A stretch of 64,000 bases of DNA from Diadophis punctatus similis (Eukaryota > Chordata > Lepidosauria > Squamata > Dipsadidae): positions 1 to 64,000 of the forward strand of contig JALIGW010000257.1 of assembly GCA_023053685.1 (NCBI GenBank), written 5' to 3'. The notes beneath the pieces are model-generated. The model was not told where the DNA came from, ran no database searches, and saw only the letters and a program-made list of their open reading frames with translations. Shown here in pieces: positions 10,609 to 22,392 of this stretch. Every line of letters begins with the position of its first letter. The first letter of the stretch is position 1. The position numbers and the translations under genes are program-made.

Positions 10609-10710
10609 AAGAAGAAGAAGAAGAAGAAGAAGAAGAAGAGAATAGAATAGAATAGAATAGAATAGAATAGAATAGAATAGAATAGAATAGAATAGAATAG
10701 AATAGAATAA
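10517..10710. repeat. Compound AAT / AAG / AATAG microsatellite
   Basis: (AAT)n at 10517-10572 is followed by (AAG)n to about 10637 and (AATAG)n to about 10709. It directly abuts a minus-strand CR1 3' end, whose tail presumably seeded the pentamer. Confidence 0.95.
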
Positions 10711-10915
10711 ACAAAGTTGGAAGAGACCTTGGAGGTCCTGTAGTCCAACCCCCTGCTCAGGCAGAAAACCCCACACCATCTCAGACAAGTGGCTGTCCAG
10801 TCTCTTCTTAAAACCCTCCAGAAGCACCCACAATTTCTGGAGGCAAGCTGTTCCACTGGTTAATTGTTCTAACTTCAGTTAGAACTTCATTGTGACTGCC
10901 AGAAACCTTGAAAGC
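10711..10915 (-). mobile_element. CR1 LINE 3' end
   Basis: Minus-strand CR1. GTTGGAAGAGACCTTGGAGG, TCCAACCCCCTGCTCAGGCA and TGTTCCACTGGTTAATTGTT match the other CR1 ends in the window. The AATAG tail lies on its 3' side (10638-10709). Confidence 0.9.
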
Positions 10916-11738
10916 CTGCGCCCTGTTTCATAACCTGAGATAACCTTATAAAAGTGTTGCCTTAATATTAATTGCTGGTATTTATTTTAGAATGGCTGAT
11001 ATAATAGCCTTGGCTGATTTGTAAGACAAAAAACACGGTTTGCAAACATGCCTATTACAAGGTTCATTTTCCAAGAGGTAGTAGCTGATTGCAGTTCAGA
11101 GTTGAATGTGTACTCAAGGGTAGATCCAAGTTTGCCACTGATAATCTGTACAGTCTATATACTGTATGATGTTGAAGCTTTCTGCCATTTCTGTTTATTT
11201 TTGAGTGAGGCTTCAACTTTTTCCAAAGTCAAACATTATTGCAGCGATTATATTACAGTAGCTGTACGACAGTCGCATTAAAAAAAAAGAATGTGCAAAT
11301 GTACATACATAGCCCATACATCAAAGCACAATTTGTGAGCAGAAAAATTGCTTCCTCATTTTAAACCTGGTTGTTCAATCCAGAATTTCCTAAAAACATC
11401 TTTCAAAATTGCAAAAAAAAAAACCCAAAACCTGTTTCTCTCTACTTCCCCAGGAAAAGCAGGTGCATCTGAAAGCTGCTTAAAGATGAAGCATTATTTA
11501 TCTTCAACAATATATCTCAAGCTATTTAACAATTCCAGGGTGGTAGGGAAGGATGAAAATCAAAATATTTGGGGGGGAGGAAACAATTGGCAGAAAAGAG
11601 AACACTACTCAAACAGTCACAGAAGACACCTGAATATTTGCATATTATATATTCAACCCAATTCAGATTCTCTCAGTGGCCAACTGAAGAATTAAAATAT
11701 TCAACAAAAATAGCAAGAAGATTGGGGAAGAGGGGGGA
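10916..11738. other. Intergenic DNA, nothing recognised
   Basis: AT-rich single-copy-looking sequence. The open frames show no family motifs. No splice or promoter pattern stands out. Confidence 0.4.
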
Positions 11739-12052
11739 GGGAAGGAAGGAGGGAGAGACAGATAAAACTAGTAAAAAGAAAGAAAAAAGAGAAGAAGGAA
11801 GGAAGGAAGGAAGGAAGGAAGGAAGGAAGGAAGGAAAACAGAGGTAAGAGCAAGGAAGGAAGGGAGGGAGGAGGAAGAGAGGGAAGGAGAAAGGGAGGAG
11901 AGGAAGAAAAGAAAAAAGAAAAGAAAAGAAAGCAGAGGGAAGAAGGAAAGAACAAACGAAAAAGAAAGCAGAGGGAAGAATGAGGAAGGAAGGAAGGAAG
12001 GAAGGAAGGAAGGAAGGAAGGAAGGAAGGAAGGAAGGAAGGAAGGAAGGAAG
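11739..12052. repeat. GGAA/AAAGA purine microsatellite cluster
   Basis: Alternating (GGAA)n and AAAGA/GGGA-rich blocks on the plus strand. The cleanest GGAA runs are at about 11795-11835 and 11985-12050. Confidence 0.95.
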
Positions 12053-12650
12053 CCTAAGGCAAAAAATTCCAAACTTGAGGTTTCTTTCTGAGTTTCCTCA
12101 AATGTTTTGAAACAGAAAAATTGATATTCTGTAGTACTATAGTGTTTACAAAAGAAAAAAGATTATATAGTTCAATTCTGTTCAGATTTACCATTCTTGT
12201 AGATGTAGTTCTTGTAAACGCAGTAAAGAAGAGCTCCTTACACAGGTTATCATATCTAAAGAAGCCAAAGTGTTGTTCTCCGGTTCTGAAGAAACATTGG
12301 GAAGAAAGAAACCCACCACCTTGCTTGTAGAGTTACATACCCCAAAGTATTTTCTCATCAGCAGTAGACTTCAAACCCTATGAAAACTATGACTGCAGAA
12401 AAGCCATGATTTCCACATTGGCCCCAACAAGACCTCAGAATTCCTGATTCAACATCCTCTTCTATCCGTGTCCTTTTGATTGGGAAATATCTTGAAACTC
12501 TTACTCAGCTCTTACCATCCTACCCTCAGAGTGTCCTAGTCATTCTGTCTGCATTCTGGGATGGAAACATTTTGTGTTCAAAACATTTTGTACAACCACT
12601 GGTATCTTTTCCAATTTTTCCCGTACTAGAGACTTGCTGGATTTTTTTTT
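12053..12650. other. Intergenic DNA, nothing recognised
   Basis: No repeats or coding features that I can name. Confidence 0.4.
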
Positions 12651-12739
12651 AAGGATTACTTAATAGAGAAGCTGAACACCACTGGCCTTTTTTTCAGCAA
12701 ATTCATACAAAATGTTGAGAGGATACAAGATATCTCAGC

Positions 12740-13118
12740 AACTGGGATGCTTGGTGCTTGGGAAGGGTCTACGACAGTATGCCAACTGGCCATGGCCAAC
12801 TCATCATGGCCAACTCGCCACAGCCAATTCACCACAGCCAACTTGGTGGCTTCAGCAACAGAGTGGCCAACGCCTGGAATGCTCTACCTGACTCCGTTGT
12901 TACAACCTCAAACCCCCATAGCTTCAACCTTAAACTGTCTACTGTGGACATCACCCCATTCCTAAGTTGTCCGTAAAGGGGGCGCGCATAAGCGCACCAG
13001 CGTGCCTACTGTCCCTGTCTTACTGTCCCCATTTATCTGTACTTACTTCCTTTGTTTATGTTTATACCTATTCCTGCTATCTTGTACATGTTTGACAAAA
13101 TAAATAAAATAAAATAAA
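12740..13118 (+). mobile_element. LINE 3' end, second non-CR1 family
   Basis: The frame around 12840-12975 encodes SNRVANAWNALPDSVV, the C-terminal NxWNxLPxxVV block shared by jockey-type LINEs. A 3' UTR with TACTGTCCCTGTCTTACTGT follows, ending in TTGACAAAATAAATAAAATA. The same 3' UTR recurs on the minus strand at 27424-27800. The 5' side has a short GCCAACTC-type tandem repeat (12780-12845). Confidence 0.7.
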
Positions 13119-13740
13119 TGATTCATTTCCTGTCCCATCTGAAAGGATCTCTAGATCCAGCAATCAAATGAAATAGTTCCTTACTCACACCAACAGATCT
13201 CCTTCTATCTCTCTCTACCTCGTTCACATTGTTCTTCCTATCAATTCTCATCCCAGCTTCCCTTTATTTCAGAATGAGCGGAAGAAGAAAAGCAGACACA
13301 CCAGGAAGACCAAACGATGCATATATCTTTTTTTTAAAAGTCTAGAAAAGTCTCAAATCTCCTATTCAACTCTGGTTTTCAGGAGCTTTTCAGGAGCTTC
13401 GACTGCTATTTAAAGTGAGAAGCACGTCTTTCTAGATCTGACACATTATGCAATTATCCTCCTTTAGAAGACGTGGATTAATTTGCCAGCTGAAATCTTG
13501 GAAACCGGAAGAGCAGAATATACTGTACATCCTCACGCTACATAACTAAGCTCCATTTCATGCTGAGTAAACTAAATTATGAATGTATCTTAAATAGAAA
13601 ACTATCTTTAGATAGACGTTTACCCCAAAAGCATTTTATTAAAATAAACTTGATAAAAATAAAAAAAAATCCGATTTAAATTTAAAAAATCCGATTTAAA
13701 TTAAAAAAATCCGATTTTGTTTTTTAAATCATTGATTTTT
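13119..13740. other. Intergenic DNA, nothing recognised
   Basis: AT-rich. A small tandem AAAAAATCCGATTTAAATT-type repeat is seen at 13668-13720. No gene. Confidence 0.4.
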
Positions 13741-13749
13741 ATCCACCCT

Positions 13750-14252
13750 GTGGTCTTGGAGAAGACTCTTGTCTTGTTGCTAAGTGAAACATTTGTTAAG
13801 TGAGTTCTGCCCTGTTTTATGACTTTTCTTTTCACATGACCCCAGGGTAGTCTAATAGAAAATATTTATTTCAGTACAAAAACAATAAATCCTGAATAAT
13901 TACATCTTTGCTAAGTAAACACGACCGTTCAGGTCAACAGCTAAGGCAGAAGAGAATTAATGGTAGTTTAGGAATGCACACATGCATAAAACTCATATCA
14001 CGTGTTCTGCCTATATTGGAATGTACCATAATATTAGATAGGGGTGGATAACCCTGCATAGACATACAACTGACAATATTCACTACGTGACAGCAACCAT
14101 CATAAGTATGGACCAGTTGCCAAGCATCTGAATCACATGACCATGAGGTGGCCTCAATGGTCCTAAATGTGAAAAATGGCCATAAGTCACTTTTTTTCAG
14201 TGCGGTTGTAACTTTGAAGGGTCGCTGTGGTAAGTCGAGGCCTACCTGTACT
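13750..14252. mobile_element. Tigger-like MITE split by a dispersed repeat
   Basis: The left part (TTGTTGCTAAGTGAAACATT, GTTAAGTGAGTTCTGCCCTG) and right part (GTCACTTTTTTTCAGTGC, GTCGAGGCCTACCTG followed by TA) belong to the TA-flanked Tigger-like family. The middle, 13849-14090, is a copy of the repeat at 4272-4514. Confidence 0.75.
13849..14090 (-). repeat. Unclassified dispersed repeat, copy 2
   Basis: Inverted relative of 4272-4514. Shared blocks include CTGAATAATTACATCTTTGC and GACATACAACTGACAATATT. It is inserted inside a Tigger-like MITE. Confidence 0.6.
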
Positions 14253-14841
14253 TGGCCACCTATTGAGAAGAGAGGACTCTTTGGGAAAAATGGAAGGGAC
14301 GGCAGAGGATGAGCCTTGCATGCGAGCAAAGCGCATGCGCGGAAGGCTGCACACATGCGCGGAAGGGGTGCGAGCGTATAGAGCACTCGCACGCGCACTC
14401 ACATTTTTGGTGCTGGCCAAACCAGTAGGTAAATTATGTGAAACCCACCTCTGTTCATCGATACCACAAACGTGAATTTGGGCAAAATTTGGGGGTGGGG
14501 GCATGGGGTCACGGGGAGTTGAACATGACTTAGTGACTGAACAACAAGAACAACAACAAGAAAAAGTTAGATTGCCTGAAAGTAGAATCTTAGTATTTAG
14601 CACTGAGCTCACACGGCTCCCAATGAGATGGAGGCCATATGCCGTAAGTTCTTCCTTTATCTGCCAAAGGTGGACTGTCCCAGGATATAAGGGATAAGGG
14701 TATGCTTACCCCTTTTGAACATTTTAGCTCGGACATTGCTCTCTGCTCTCACGCTGCCTTTCTTCAAGCAGCCATTGTTCCCAACCCAACAATCAACATT
14801 CTCAAGTCAGAAAAAGAAGAGAGAAGGAAGGGAATAACCCA

Positions 14842-15205
14842 GTGGTGGCGCAGTGGTTAGAATGCAGTATTGCAGGCTAATTCAGCAGTTCGGCAGTTTG
14901 ATCCTGACCGTCTCAAGGTTGACTCTTCCTTCCATCCTTCCGAGGTCAGTAAAATGAAGACCCAGATTGTTGGGGGCAAGAGGCTGACTCTGTAAACTGC
15001 TTAGAGAGGGCTGTAAAGCACTGTGAAGCGGTATATAAGTCTAATTGCTATTGCTATTGCCTCAGGCTTCCATCCTTCTGAGGTCAGTAAAATGAGGATC
15101 CAGATTGTTGGGGGGCAAGAGGCTGACTCTGTAAACTGCTTAGAGAGGGCTGTAAAGCACTGTGAAGCGGTATGTAAGTCTAACTGCTGTTGCTATTGCT
15201 ATTTA
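14842..15205 (+). mobile_element. tRNA-derived SINE with duplicated 3' half
   Basis: The head GTGGCGCAGTGGTTAGAATG (A-box-like) is followed by the body AAAATGAAGACCCAGATTGT and the tail GTGAAGCGGTATATAAGTCT. After the first tail (about 15060) the 3' half repeats to 15200, so the unit is a partial tandem duplication. Confidence 0.85.
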
Positions 15206-16028
15206 AGGAGAATATACATTTAAAGAGTTTACCTTTCTAGCCAATCGTATGCCTTCTCCCCACTTCACCCCACATCTAATTGAAAAGTTGGTCCTGATGT
15301 ACAACCCTCCATGCGGTTACAATACCATCTTCATTTCAGCAAGCTCTTTTGCAAGAGATGGCAGCTTTTCCCCACCGCAGGAAAGCGAAAGGCAAAATCC
15401 AATCCTAGATCCCTTCTCCCTTCATTTCCTATACATCAATTTCCCCAACAGGATCTGGGGGTTTGCAGATACAAGAGGAAAAGCTCCTTGCTAAATGCAC
15501 CAGGAGTGGAAAGGAAAGTCCTCAGCGCTGTAGGTACACCCTATCAAGCCAGAGACGTGATAGCCATTCTCTTCATCATTATAAGCCCTGACTCTTTTCC
15601 TGCAACGGAGAGCAGCACCTAGATGTGCAGGAGAGGCAGTTTTTGAACAGCTTACCAGAAGCCCGAGCAATCATTCTTACCTGGAAAGCAGCTACTTGCG
15701 GCTGTTCAGCTAGCTGTCACCACAAAGACCTCCCTCTCTCCTTATGATTTACGATGCTCTGCCCAGCATTGAACCTTGTATTACTATCCTCCTTTATTGC
15801 CTGCAGCTGTCATTCTTCCTGGTAATTCACCTACCCCAGGTTTTGTAGGGGAAACATCAGAAAGGCACAGGGACACCGATTTTAATCAACTCAGAAGCGA
15901 CAAGCTGCATTTGAAAGGTCCGGAAAACATGGACTGTGCAGCAATAAATGCAGAGAGCCTTTCCAGGAAAGGACCTTTGCTCACACCAGCCTCTAAAAGG
16001 ATAACGGTGCACGTTTTACCCTACATTA
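15206..16028. other. Intergenic DNA, nothing recognised
   Basis: Low-repeat sequence with several medium-length frames. None shows a recognisable domain or splice context, so no gene is called. Confidence 0.4.
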
Positions 16029-16650
16029 TACGGGAGTCTCCGACCTTAATAACTTTAAGATGTGTGGACTACAACTCCCAGAATTCTCCAGCCAACCTTG
16101 ATAACATTAAGACTTATGGACTCCAGCTCCCAGAATTCTCCAGCCAAACGTGGTAACTTTAAGGCTTGTGGACTCCAACTCCCAGAATTCCCCAGCCAAC
16201 CTTGATAACTTTAAAACTTGTGGACTCCAACTCCCAGAATTCCCCAGCCAACCTTGATAACTTTAAGACTTGTGGACTCCAGCTCCCAGAATTCTCCAGC
16301 CAAACGTGGTAACTTTAAGGCTTGTGGACTCCAACTCCCAGAATTCCCCAGCCAACCTTGATAACTTTAAAACTTGTGGACTCCAACTCCCAGAATTCCC
16401 CAGCCAACCTTGATAACTTTAAGACTTGTGGACTCCAGCTCCCAGAATTCTCCAGCCAAACGTGGTAACTTTAAGGCTTGTGGACTCCAACTCCCAGAAT
16501 TCCCCAGGCAACCTTGATAATGTTAAGACTTGTGGACTCCAACTCCCAGAATTCCCAGCCAACCTTGATAACATTAATTCCAATTCTGGGAGTTGAAGTC
16601 CGTAAGTCTTAAAGTTACCAAAGTTGGAGACTCCTGCCCTATAGGGAAAA
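16029..16650. repeat. 52-bp minisatellite inside a palindromic MITE
   Basis: Eleven or so tandem units with a 52-bp period (starts at 16151, 16203, 16255, 16307, 16359, 16411, 16463, 16515). Each carries ACTCCCAGAATTCCCCAGCC. The array begins with a MITE left terminus (GGGAGTCTCCGACC) and ends with the inverted arm (GGGAGTTGAAGTCC ... TTGGAGACTCCTG), so one arm of the MITE was amplified. Confidence 0.9.
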
Positions 16651-16792
16651 CTACTCTGAAGTGTTAAGGCATGCTGTGCTAATAGTATTAAACATCTCAG
16701 CCAAAACATGTGTATTATAATATTCTGTACAAAAAGGTCAAGGGAAAGATTTCCCCTGTTCAATTGAGTTGTGGCAGTGCTCATTTCCGTTT

Positions 16793-17452
16793 CCTAACTG
16801 AGGTAGCCAGCATTGTCTGAAGACCCTTTCCGTGGTCATGTGGCCGGCATGACTACACGCCAAGGTGCACAGAACGCTATTACCTTCCTTCCCACCGAAG
16901 TGGTACCTCAGTGATGATGAACCTTTTTTGGTTCGCATGCCAAAAGGGGAGGGGAATGCGGGGGATCACGTGTGTGCGTGCCCACACTCATAATTCCATG
17001 CACCCCCGCACATGCACGCATGACCCCCCTGCTCCCAGCATGCAATGGTACGCCCATTTTTCGCTCTCCCCAGGCTCCAGAGCCTTTCTAGGAGCCTGGG
17101 GAGGGTGAAAACGGCCTTCCCCACCCCCTCTGGAGGCTGGAAACAGCCTGTTTCCTGACTCCCAGTGGGCCCAGAAGGCCCGAAAATCAGCCGGCTGGTG
17201 CACACATGCACGCCGGACCTGAGCTCGCGTGCCCACCGATATGGCTCCGCGTGCCACTTGTGGCACCCGTGCCATAGGTTCGCCATCACAGTGGTACCTA
17301 TTTATCTACTCGCCTTTGCAAGCTTTCAAACTGCTAGGTGGGCAGGAGCTGTAGCCAGGAACGAGCGCTCACCCCATTCTGCAGTGCTTGGGTCTCAAAC
17401 TGCCTACAAACTCAACATCTTAACCGCTAGGCCACCGAACCCCTCTTATTAA
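16793..17452 (-). mobile_element. Sauria-type SINE split by a hAT
   Basis: Minus-strand SINE. The 3' half at 16793-16908 has GTGGTCATGTGGCCGGCATG, and the 5' half at 17292-17452 has the antisense B-box side and ACCGCTAGGCCACCGAACCC. The halves match the full plus-strand copy at 63440-63775. A 383-bp hAT separates them. Confidence 0.85.
16909..17291. mobile_element. Non-autonomous hAT, CAGTGATGGCGAACC family
   Basis: Starts CAGTGATGATGAACC and ends GGTTCGCCATCACAG. The exact 8-bp target duplication TGGTACCT (16901-16908 and 17292-17299) lies inside a Sauria SINE. The GC-rich interior has no transposase. Confidence 0.92.
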
Positions 17453-18375
17453 GCCATAACTTCCACGAGATTGTTTAATCCTGTTTGGAGCCAGCCAAAC
17501 TAGTAGCCAGCAACCCATCTCTTGGTTGTGAATTGGAAAATTTAATCACAATTCGTATAAAAATAGATTTCCTTTTGCCCGTCCTGATTTTTCTAGGATT
17601 CCGGTTCATCGAGTGACCTCTGGGCATTTGGAGAAGGACAAATAAATATTCTTAGCCGATCACTATAACTTTTAAACAATGACCCAAGAAAGTTCTAAAA
17701 ACCAGTACATTTCGGAGCCCATAATTATGCAGAAAATTCTTCACAACTATAAAAAGCAAAAAAAAAAAAACACCATTAAAATATTATGACACCTATTATT
17801 TATGTTCCAAATTTCTATCACATTCCTATTGAATATGGATGTATACAATATTTTTCTGTGCCGGATTCATCTGCAACCCTTCAAGAATTCAGACCTTAAT
17901 ATTTAGCAAACTGTTGTCTGTTCGGCTGTTTCTACTGTTCTATACATTCCTCCATCCTACAACATTTTAATTAGAGAGCTTTTAGTTCCTCTTAATTACT
18001 GGATCTCTGTGGATGTTCTTTTGGTTTGCCTGCACTAATCTAATTTAAAAAGTAAAATAAAAATAAAACATAGTGTTAAGTAAAGACTTTCCCACTGGCC
18101 AAACTTGAGATTTTCTAAGAAGACAAACTTAACTGTGTTCAGTGGACTTTACTCTCAAATAAGGATAGGATTTTAACAGTAACAAGCAAGCAGGAACAAA
18201 CACACACACTACACCTGGTATCTTTTCAGCATATCTGATGTCTTTATTTTTTCTGCTGTTTAAAGGGTTTCTGAAGCTATCTTGAGCGGAACGGAATGGC
18301 CCACCTCACTTGTCACACGAAGAAACAGTAACACACAAGGAGAGAATTCACATTTCAGCAACAAGAGAAGTCCAG
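17453..18375. other. Intergenic DNA, nothing recognised
   Basis: AT-rich. No named repeat, long frame or promoter pattern. Confidence 0.4.
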
Positions 18376-18379
18376 ATTA

Positions 18380-18590
18380 TTATTTATTTATTTATTTGTG
18401 AGATTTATATACCGCCTCACAGTGCAAGCACTCTCTAAGTGGTTTACACCAGTAAGCAATGTATATTTATATTGCCCCCAACAATTTGGGTCCTCATTTT
18501 ACCTACCTCGGAAGGATGGAAGGCTGAGTCAATCTTGAGCCGGTGAGATTTGAACCGCTGACCTGCGGATCACAGTCAGCTAAATTATAA
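18380..18590 (-). mobile_element. tRNA-derived SINE (L2-tail type)
   Basis: Minus-strand SINE. The tail ATTTATTTATTTGTGAGATT and TATACCGCCTCACAGTGCAA come first, the body CAACAATTTGGGTCCTCATT next, and a B-box-side GTGAGATTTGAACCGCTGAC last. The 5' head is truncated at an AT-rich palindromic stretch (18585-18659). Confidence 0.85.
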
Positions 18591-18659
18591 TTATATTATA
18601 TTAATTATAATAATATAATTATAATTATATTATAATTATATTATAATTACATTATATAT

Positions 18660-19191
18660 CAGTGATGGCGAACCTATGGTACACGTGCCACAGGTGGCAT
18701 ACGGAGCCATATCTGAGGGCACGCAAGGCGTTGCCCTATGTCAGCTCCAGCACATTTTCGGCCTTCTTTTTGGCCGTTTTCGCTCTCCCCAGACTTCAGG
18801 AAAGCCTCCTGAAGCCTGAGGATGGTGAAAAATGGGCCAACGGGGCCAACAGGAGGTTCATTTCTGAACTTCCGGTTGGCCCATTGGCCTGTTTTTTTGC
18901 CATCCCCAGGTTTCAGGAGGCTTTCCTGAACCCTGTTGAGAGCGAAAAACAGCCCAACGGGCCTTCCGGAAGTCCAAAGGCTTCATTGAGGCCTGTGCGC
19001 ATGTGCGGGGGGGGGGGCAGCCCAGGGGATTGTGCGCATGTGCGGGGGGGCAGCCCAGGGGGGTTATGCGCATGTGGGGGGGCAGCCCAGGGGGGTTGTG
19101 CGCATGCATGGGAGAAGGGCATTGCATTATGGATGTGGGCATACGCGTGCACCCTTTTGGCACCTGAGCTGAAAAAGGTTCACCATCACTG
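18660..19191. mobile_element. Non-autonomous hAT, CAGTGATGGCGAACC family
   Basis: Starts CAGTGATGGCGAACCTATGG and ends AAAGGTTCACCATCACTG. The 8-bp flanks TTATATAT and TTACATAT differ at one base. The interior has four tandem GCGCATGTGCGGGGGGGCAG-type units (about 18995-19110). Confidence 0.88.
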
Positions 19192-19292
19192 TTACATATT
19201 ATACCACAGAAGTGAAGCCTCATATATCTGTGAGAACGGAATGGAGTTGAAACAGGAAGGGCTGCTTATGGAAAGTCAAAACCCCATGTAGG

Positions 19293-19705
19293 TCCAAAAG
19301 TTGATGGAGTTAGCAGAGATGGCTACATTAACTGCTTTGATAAAAGAAAAATAAACACAATTATTTTGTTTCTATTTGGAAACCACTTCTGGACTTTCTG
19401 CTCAAGGTGGGGGGAAAATGAAACTTTGATTTTGGGTTTTACCAGTCAGATACGTTTGTTGTTATAGAAACGATTAGTTTATACTATTCTGTAAAAGTAA
19501 AAAAGTTGAGGTTTGATGTTACTATCTTATTCTACTGTACCAAAGGGAGTCAGACGTCAATATCTTTTCTTTCTTTTTCCCTTCTTTTCTACACTTTTCC
19601 CTTCCCTTTTTCCTCCATTATTTTTCTTATTATTTGCTTTTGTATTTCATATTATAAACTAATAAAAAGAATGAAATTTGGAAAAGAAAAAAAATAGAAA
19701 AAAAC
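19293..19705 (+). mobile_element. L1-like retroposed 3' end
   Basis: A 413-bp insert ending in an A-rich tail, flanked by the 12-bp direct repeat ACCCCATGTAGG (19281-19292 and 19706-19717). That pattern is typical of L1-type target-primed insertion. Its first 270 bp are shared with 29930-30200. No coding frame survives. Confidence 0.7.
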
Positions 19706-20009
19706 ACCCCATGTAGGCCTAGAAAAGGACTCTCCAAAGTTGGCAACTGTAAGACTTGTGGACTTCAACCTCCAGAATTCCCCAGCCAGCCAACAGTGGC
19801 TGACCTGAGATGGTACTCCAAAACTTGGGGGAGATTTTGATCTTATCATTAACATTTTCATTTCCTAAAACTCTTTGCAATCCTCCCCAGCAGGGAGTTA
19901 AGAGACAGTGACCGAGTCAAAGTCATCCCCTTGGCTTGAAAACACATCAGAAACAAACTGAGTTTCAAAGAACAAAGGCACTCTTAATAAATCTGCTAAG
20001 ATTAATTCC

Positions 20010-20278
20010 CAGTACTGAAGGCAAGACAAGAACTAAGGAATGGAAACTAATCAAGGAGAGAAGCAACCTAGAACTAAGGAGAAATTTCCTGATGGTGAGA
20101 AAAATTAATCAGTGGAACAATTTGCCTCCAGAAGTTATGTGTGCACCATCACTATAGGTTTTTAAGAAGAGACTGAACAGCCATTTGTCTGGAATGTTAT
20201 AGGGTTTCCTGCTTGAAAAGGGGGTTAGACTAGAAGACCTCCAAGGTCTCTTCCAACTCTGTTATTCCGTTATGCTTC
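20010..20278 (+). mobile_element. CR1 LINE 3' end
   Basis: Carries GGAACAATTTGCCTCCAGAA, GGGGTTAGACTAGAAGACCT and CTCTTCCAACTCTGTTATTC, as in other CR1 ends. 5'-truncated. Confidence 0.88.
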
Positions 20279-21245
20279 GCAATAGCCCCCATGTATTTTT
20301 GTTGTGTGAAATGAATCAGTCATTGAGGTCTCATAACAAACATATCAACTGATTATAACCCAAGATAAATTATCAGCAAGATTAATTTATTGTAGCTCCT
20401 GGTATCCGAAGGAAGAACTAAATAAGAGCCAGGAAATTCTGAAAGCCGGGAAATTCTGTAAGCCGGGAAATTCTGTAAGCCGCCCTAAAGGAAAGTTTTG
20501 AGAAAGCAAAAATCCCATTGCCAAACTTGTGGCATTCTTCATTCTTAGCGAAGTCTCTTGATCAGCCAAGCTTAGTCTTCCAAACCTTCACACCTGCTTA
20601 GAAAGGGAATTCCACAAGACACTCCCTTGCATAACTTATCAAAGATTTAAGTGTAGAGAATAAATGATTAACCCAACCTAAATACTCGAAGCAACCCAGC
20701 TGGGAAAGAAGCTAGTTTTTTATTCCAGAAGTCTTTCTCATATTCAAAATGCTTCCAAGTTTACATGTTTCTCTTACTCTTCTTTGGTAACCAGAAGCCA
20801 CGATTGCAAAAAAACCAAAAAAAAAAACCTATTCAGACTGGTTACAGCCCTCTTCTAAAACCATAAGTCATTTCAAGTGTGTTAACCAAGTAAATTATAA
20901 CCTTGCTTTCAAAATTACGGCAGTGGCGTCTGAGTGACAGAGAGAAATCGTAGGTAACCACTGACCTGTAAGGTAACAGGATAACAGCAGAATCAGCAAG
21001 AAAAGCTGAGCTGAAGGAAAAAGAGAAGAAGGAAGGGAAAAAAAGAAAGACAGGCAGTGTGTTTAAGGTCTTTGTGCATTTCCACCTACTGAAGAGAACC
21101 AGTCGTTTTCACGACGCTGGTAAAATGCCTCCAATTCTGCGTCTCTCCAATCATTTGCAGTGCTCAAAAAAAGAAAAAACAAAACAAAAAAAGTGGACTG
21201 CAGATGCATATTTTACAATACGAGCTGCACTTGTAGAGCAAAGAC
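20279..21245. other. Intergenic DNA, nothing recognised
   Basis: A small tandem of AAGCCGGGAAATTCTG units occurs at about 20440-20480. No gene called. Confidence 0.4.
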
Positions 21246-21591
21246 ATTTCTCTTGGTATATATGTATTTATTTTATTTATTTTATTTATTTATTTATCTA
21301 TTTTAAATGGATTTATATGCCGCCCAACTCCCAGGGGACCCGCGTTTTACGGGAAAACGTGTTTGCACACACAAACTGTAGCCACGTGAAGAAGGGGCAA
21401 GCCATTGGAAGCAGACTGGTCTGTCTGAAGAAGAAAGACGCAGAGGAAAACTTGAAAATTAGGGACAGACAAATTATTGCGCGGAATATAAACTAGAACA
21501 GTGTCTCTCCACCTTGTCTTCGCCACGGACCCCCTGTAAATACCTGCTGTGGCCACCAACCCACAAGACTTGGCTCAAGCGTTTAAATCAG

Positions 21592-21735
21592 GGGTGTCAA
21601 ACTCAAGGTCCGGGGGCCAGATCTGACCCACGGGGTACTTAGATCTGGCCCGCATAGCCGCCCTGGAAACAGCAAAGGACCGGCCCGCGGTGCTTCTGCC
21701 AGAGGGTTGCAGGAGGCCGTGGCAGCCAAAAATGG
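21592..21735. mobile_element. hAT fragment, GGGTGTCAAACTC family
   Basis: The left terminus CAGGGGTGTCAAACTCAAGG and a GC-rich interior with AGATCTGGCCCGCATAG are present. The right terminus is absent. Its relative at 9189-9322 keeps both ends. Confidence 0.6.
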
Positions 21736-21754
21736 AGCTTAGGAACCTTGACTT

Positions 21755-22187
21755 ACAACAGTTCATTTAGTGACCGTTCACTAAACGGTCACTAAACAGT
21801 TACAATGCCATTGTAACTGCCGAAGTTGTAATGCCGTTGTAACTGCCGAAGTTATAACGGCATTGAAAAAAGTGACTTACAACCGTTTTTCACACTTACG
21901 ACTATTACAGCCTCCCCACGGTCAAAATTCAGATGCTTGTCAACTGACTCATATTTATGACGGTTGCAATGTCCCCGGGGTCATGTGATCCCCTTTTGCG
22001 CCCTTTGAACAATCAATGTTCAATGGAGAAGCCAGATTCACTTAACAACCATGTTACTAACTGCAGTGATTCACTTAACAACTGTGGCAAGAAAGGTTGT
22101 AAAATGGAGCAAAACTCACTTAACAACTGTCTTGTTTAGTAACAGAAATTTTGGGCTAGTGGTGGTAAGTCAAGGACTACCTGAACA
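21755..22187. mobile_element. Tigger-like MITE, near full length
   Basis: Contains TTCATTTAGTGACCGTTCAC, GTGACTTACAACCGTTTTTC, GGGGTCATGTGATCCCCTTT and GTCAAGGACTACCTG in order. Positions 21800-21860 carry a short tandem duplication of a GTAACTGCCGAAGTT unit. No transposase frame. Confidence 0.8.
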
Positions 22188-22392
22188 AACATCTGGCCAA
22201 TTTCTTCCTTGAATGCTATAACCATATAATTCAAGAGGAACCGTTCAGTTCTCTGGTGTGTTTGTTTTTCAATTCAATTCCTTGTGTGTTTGCTTTTCAA
22301 CTCTGACGAAAACAAAAACACAGCTACCTGAAATATAATCATACAGGAGCAGGAAAGTGTAAACTTTAGAACTTGGAACGATCCATTAAAAC

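Noticed and set aside
15311..16156. Possible host exons
   Set aside because: Frames of 100-126 codons, partly running into the MITE minisatellite, with no flanking acceptor/donor pair or family resemblance.
16029..16650. CRISPR-like regular repeats
   Set aside because: The 52-bp units are contiguous without unique spacers and derive from a MITE arm. The host is a vertebrate.
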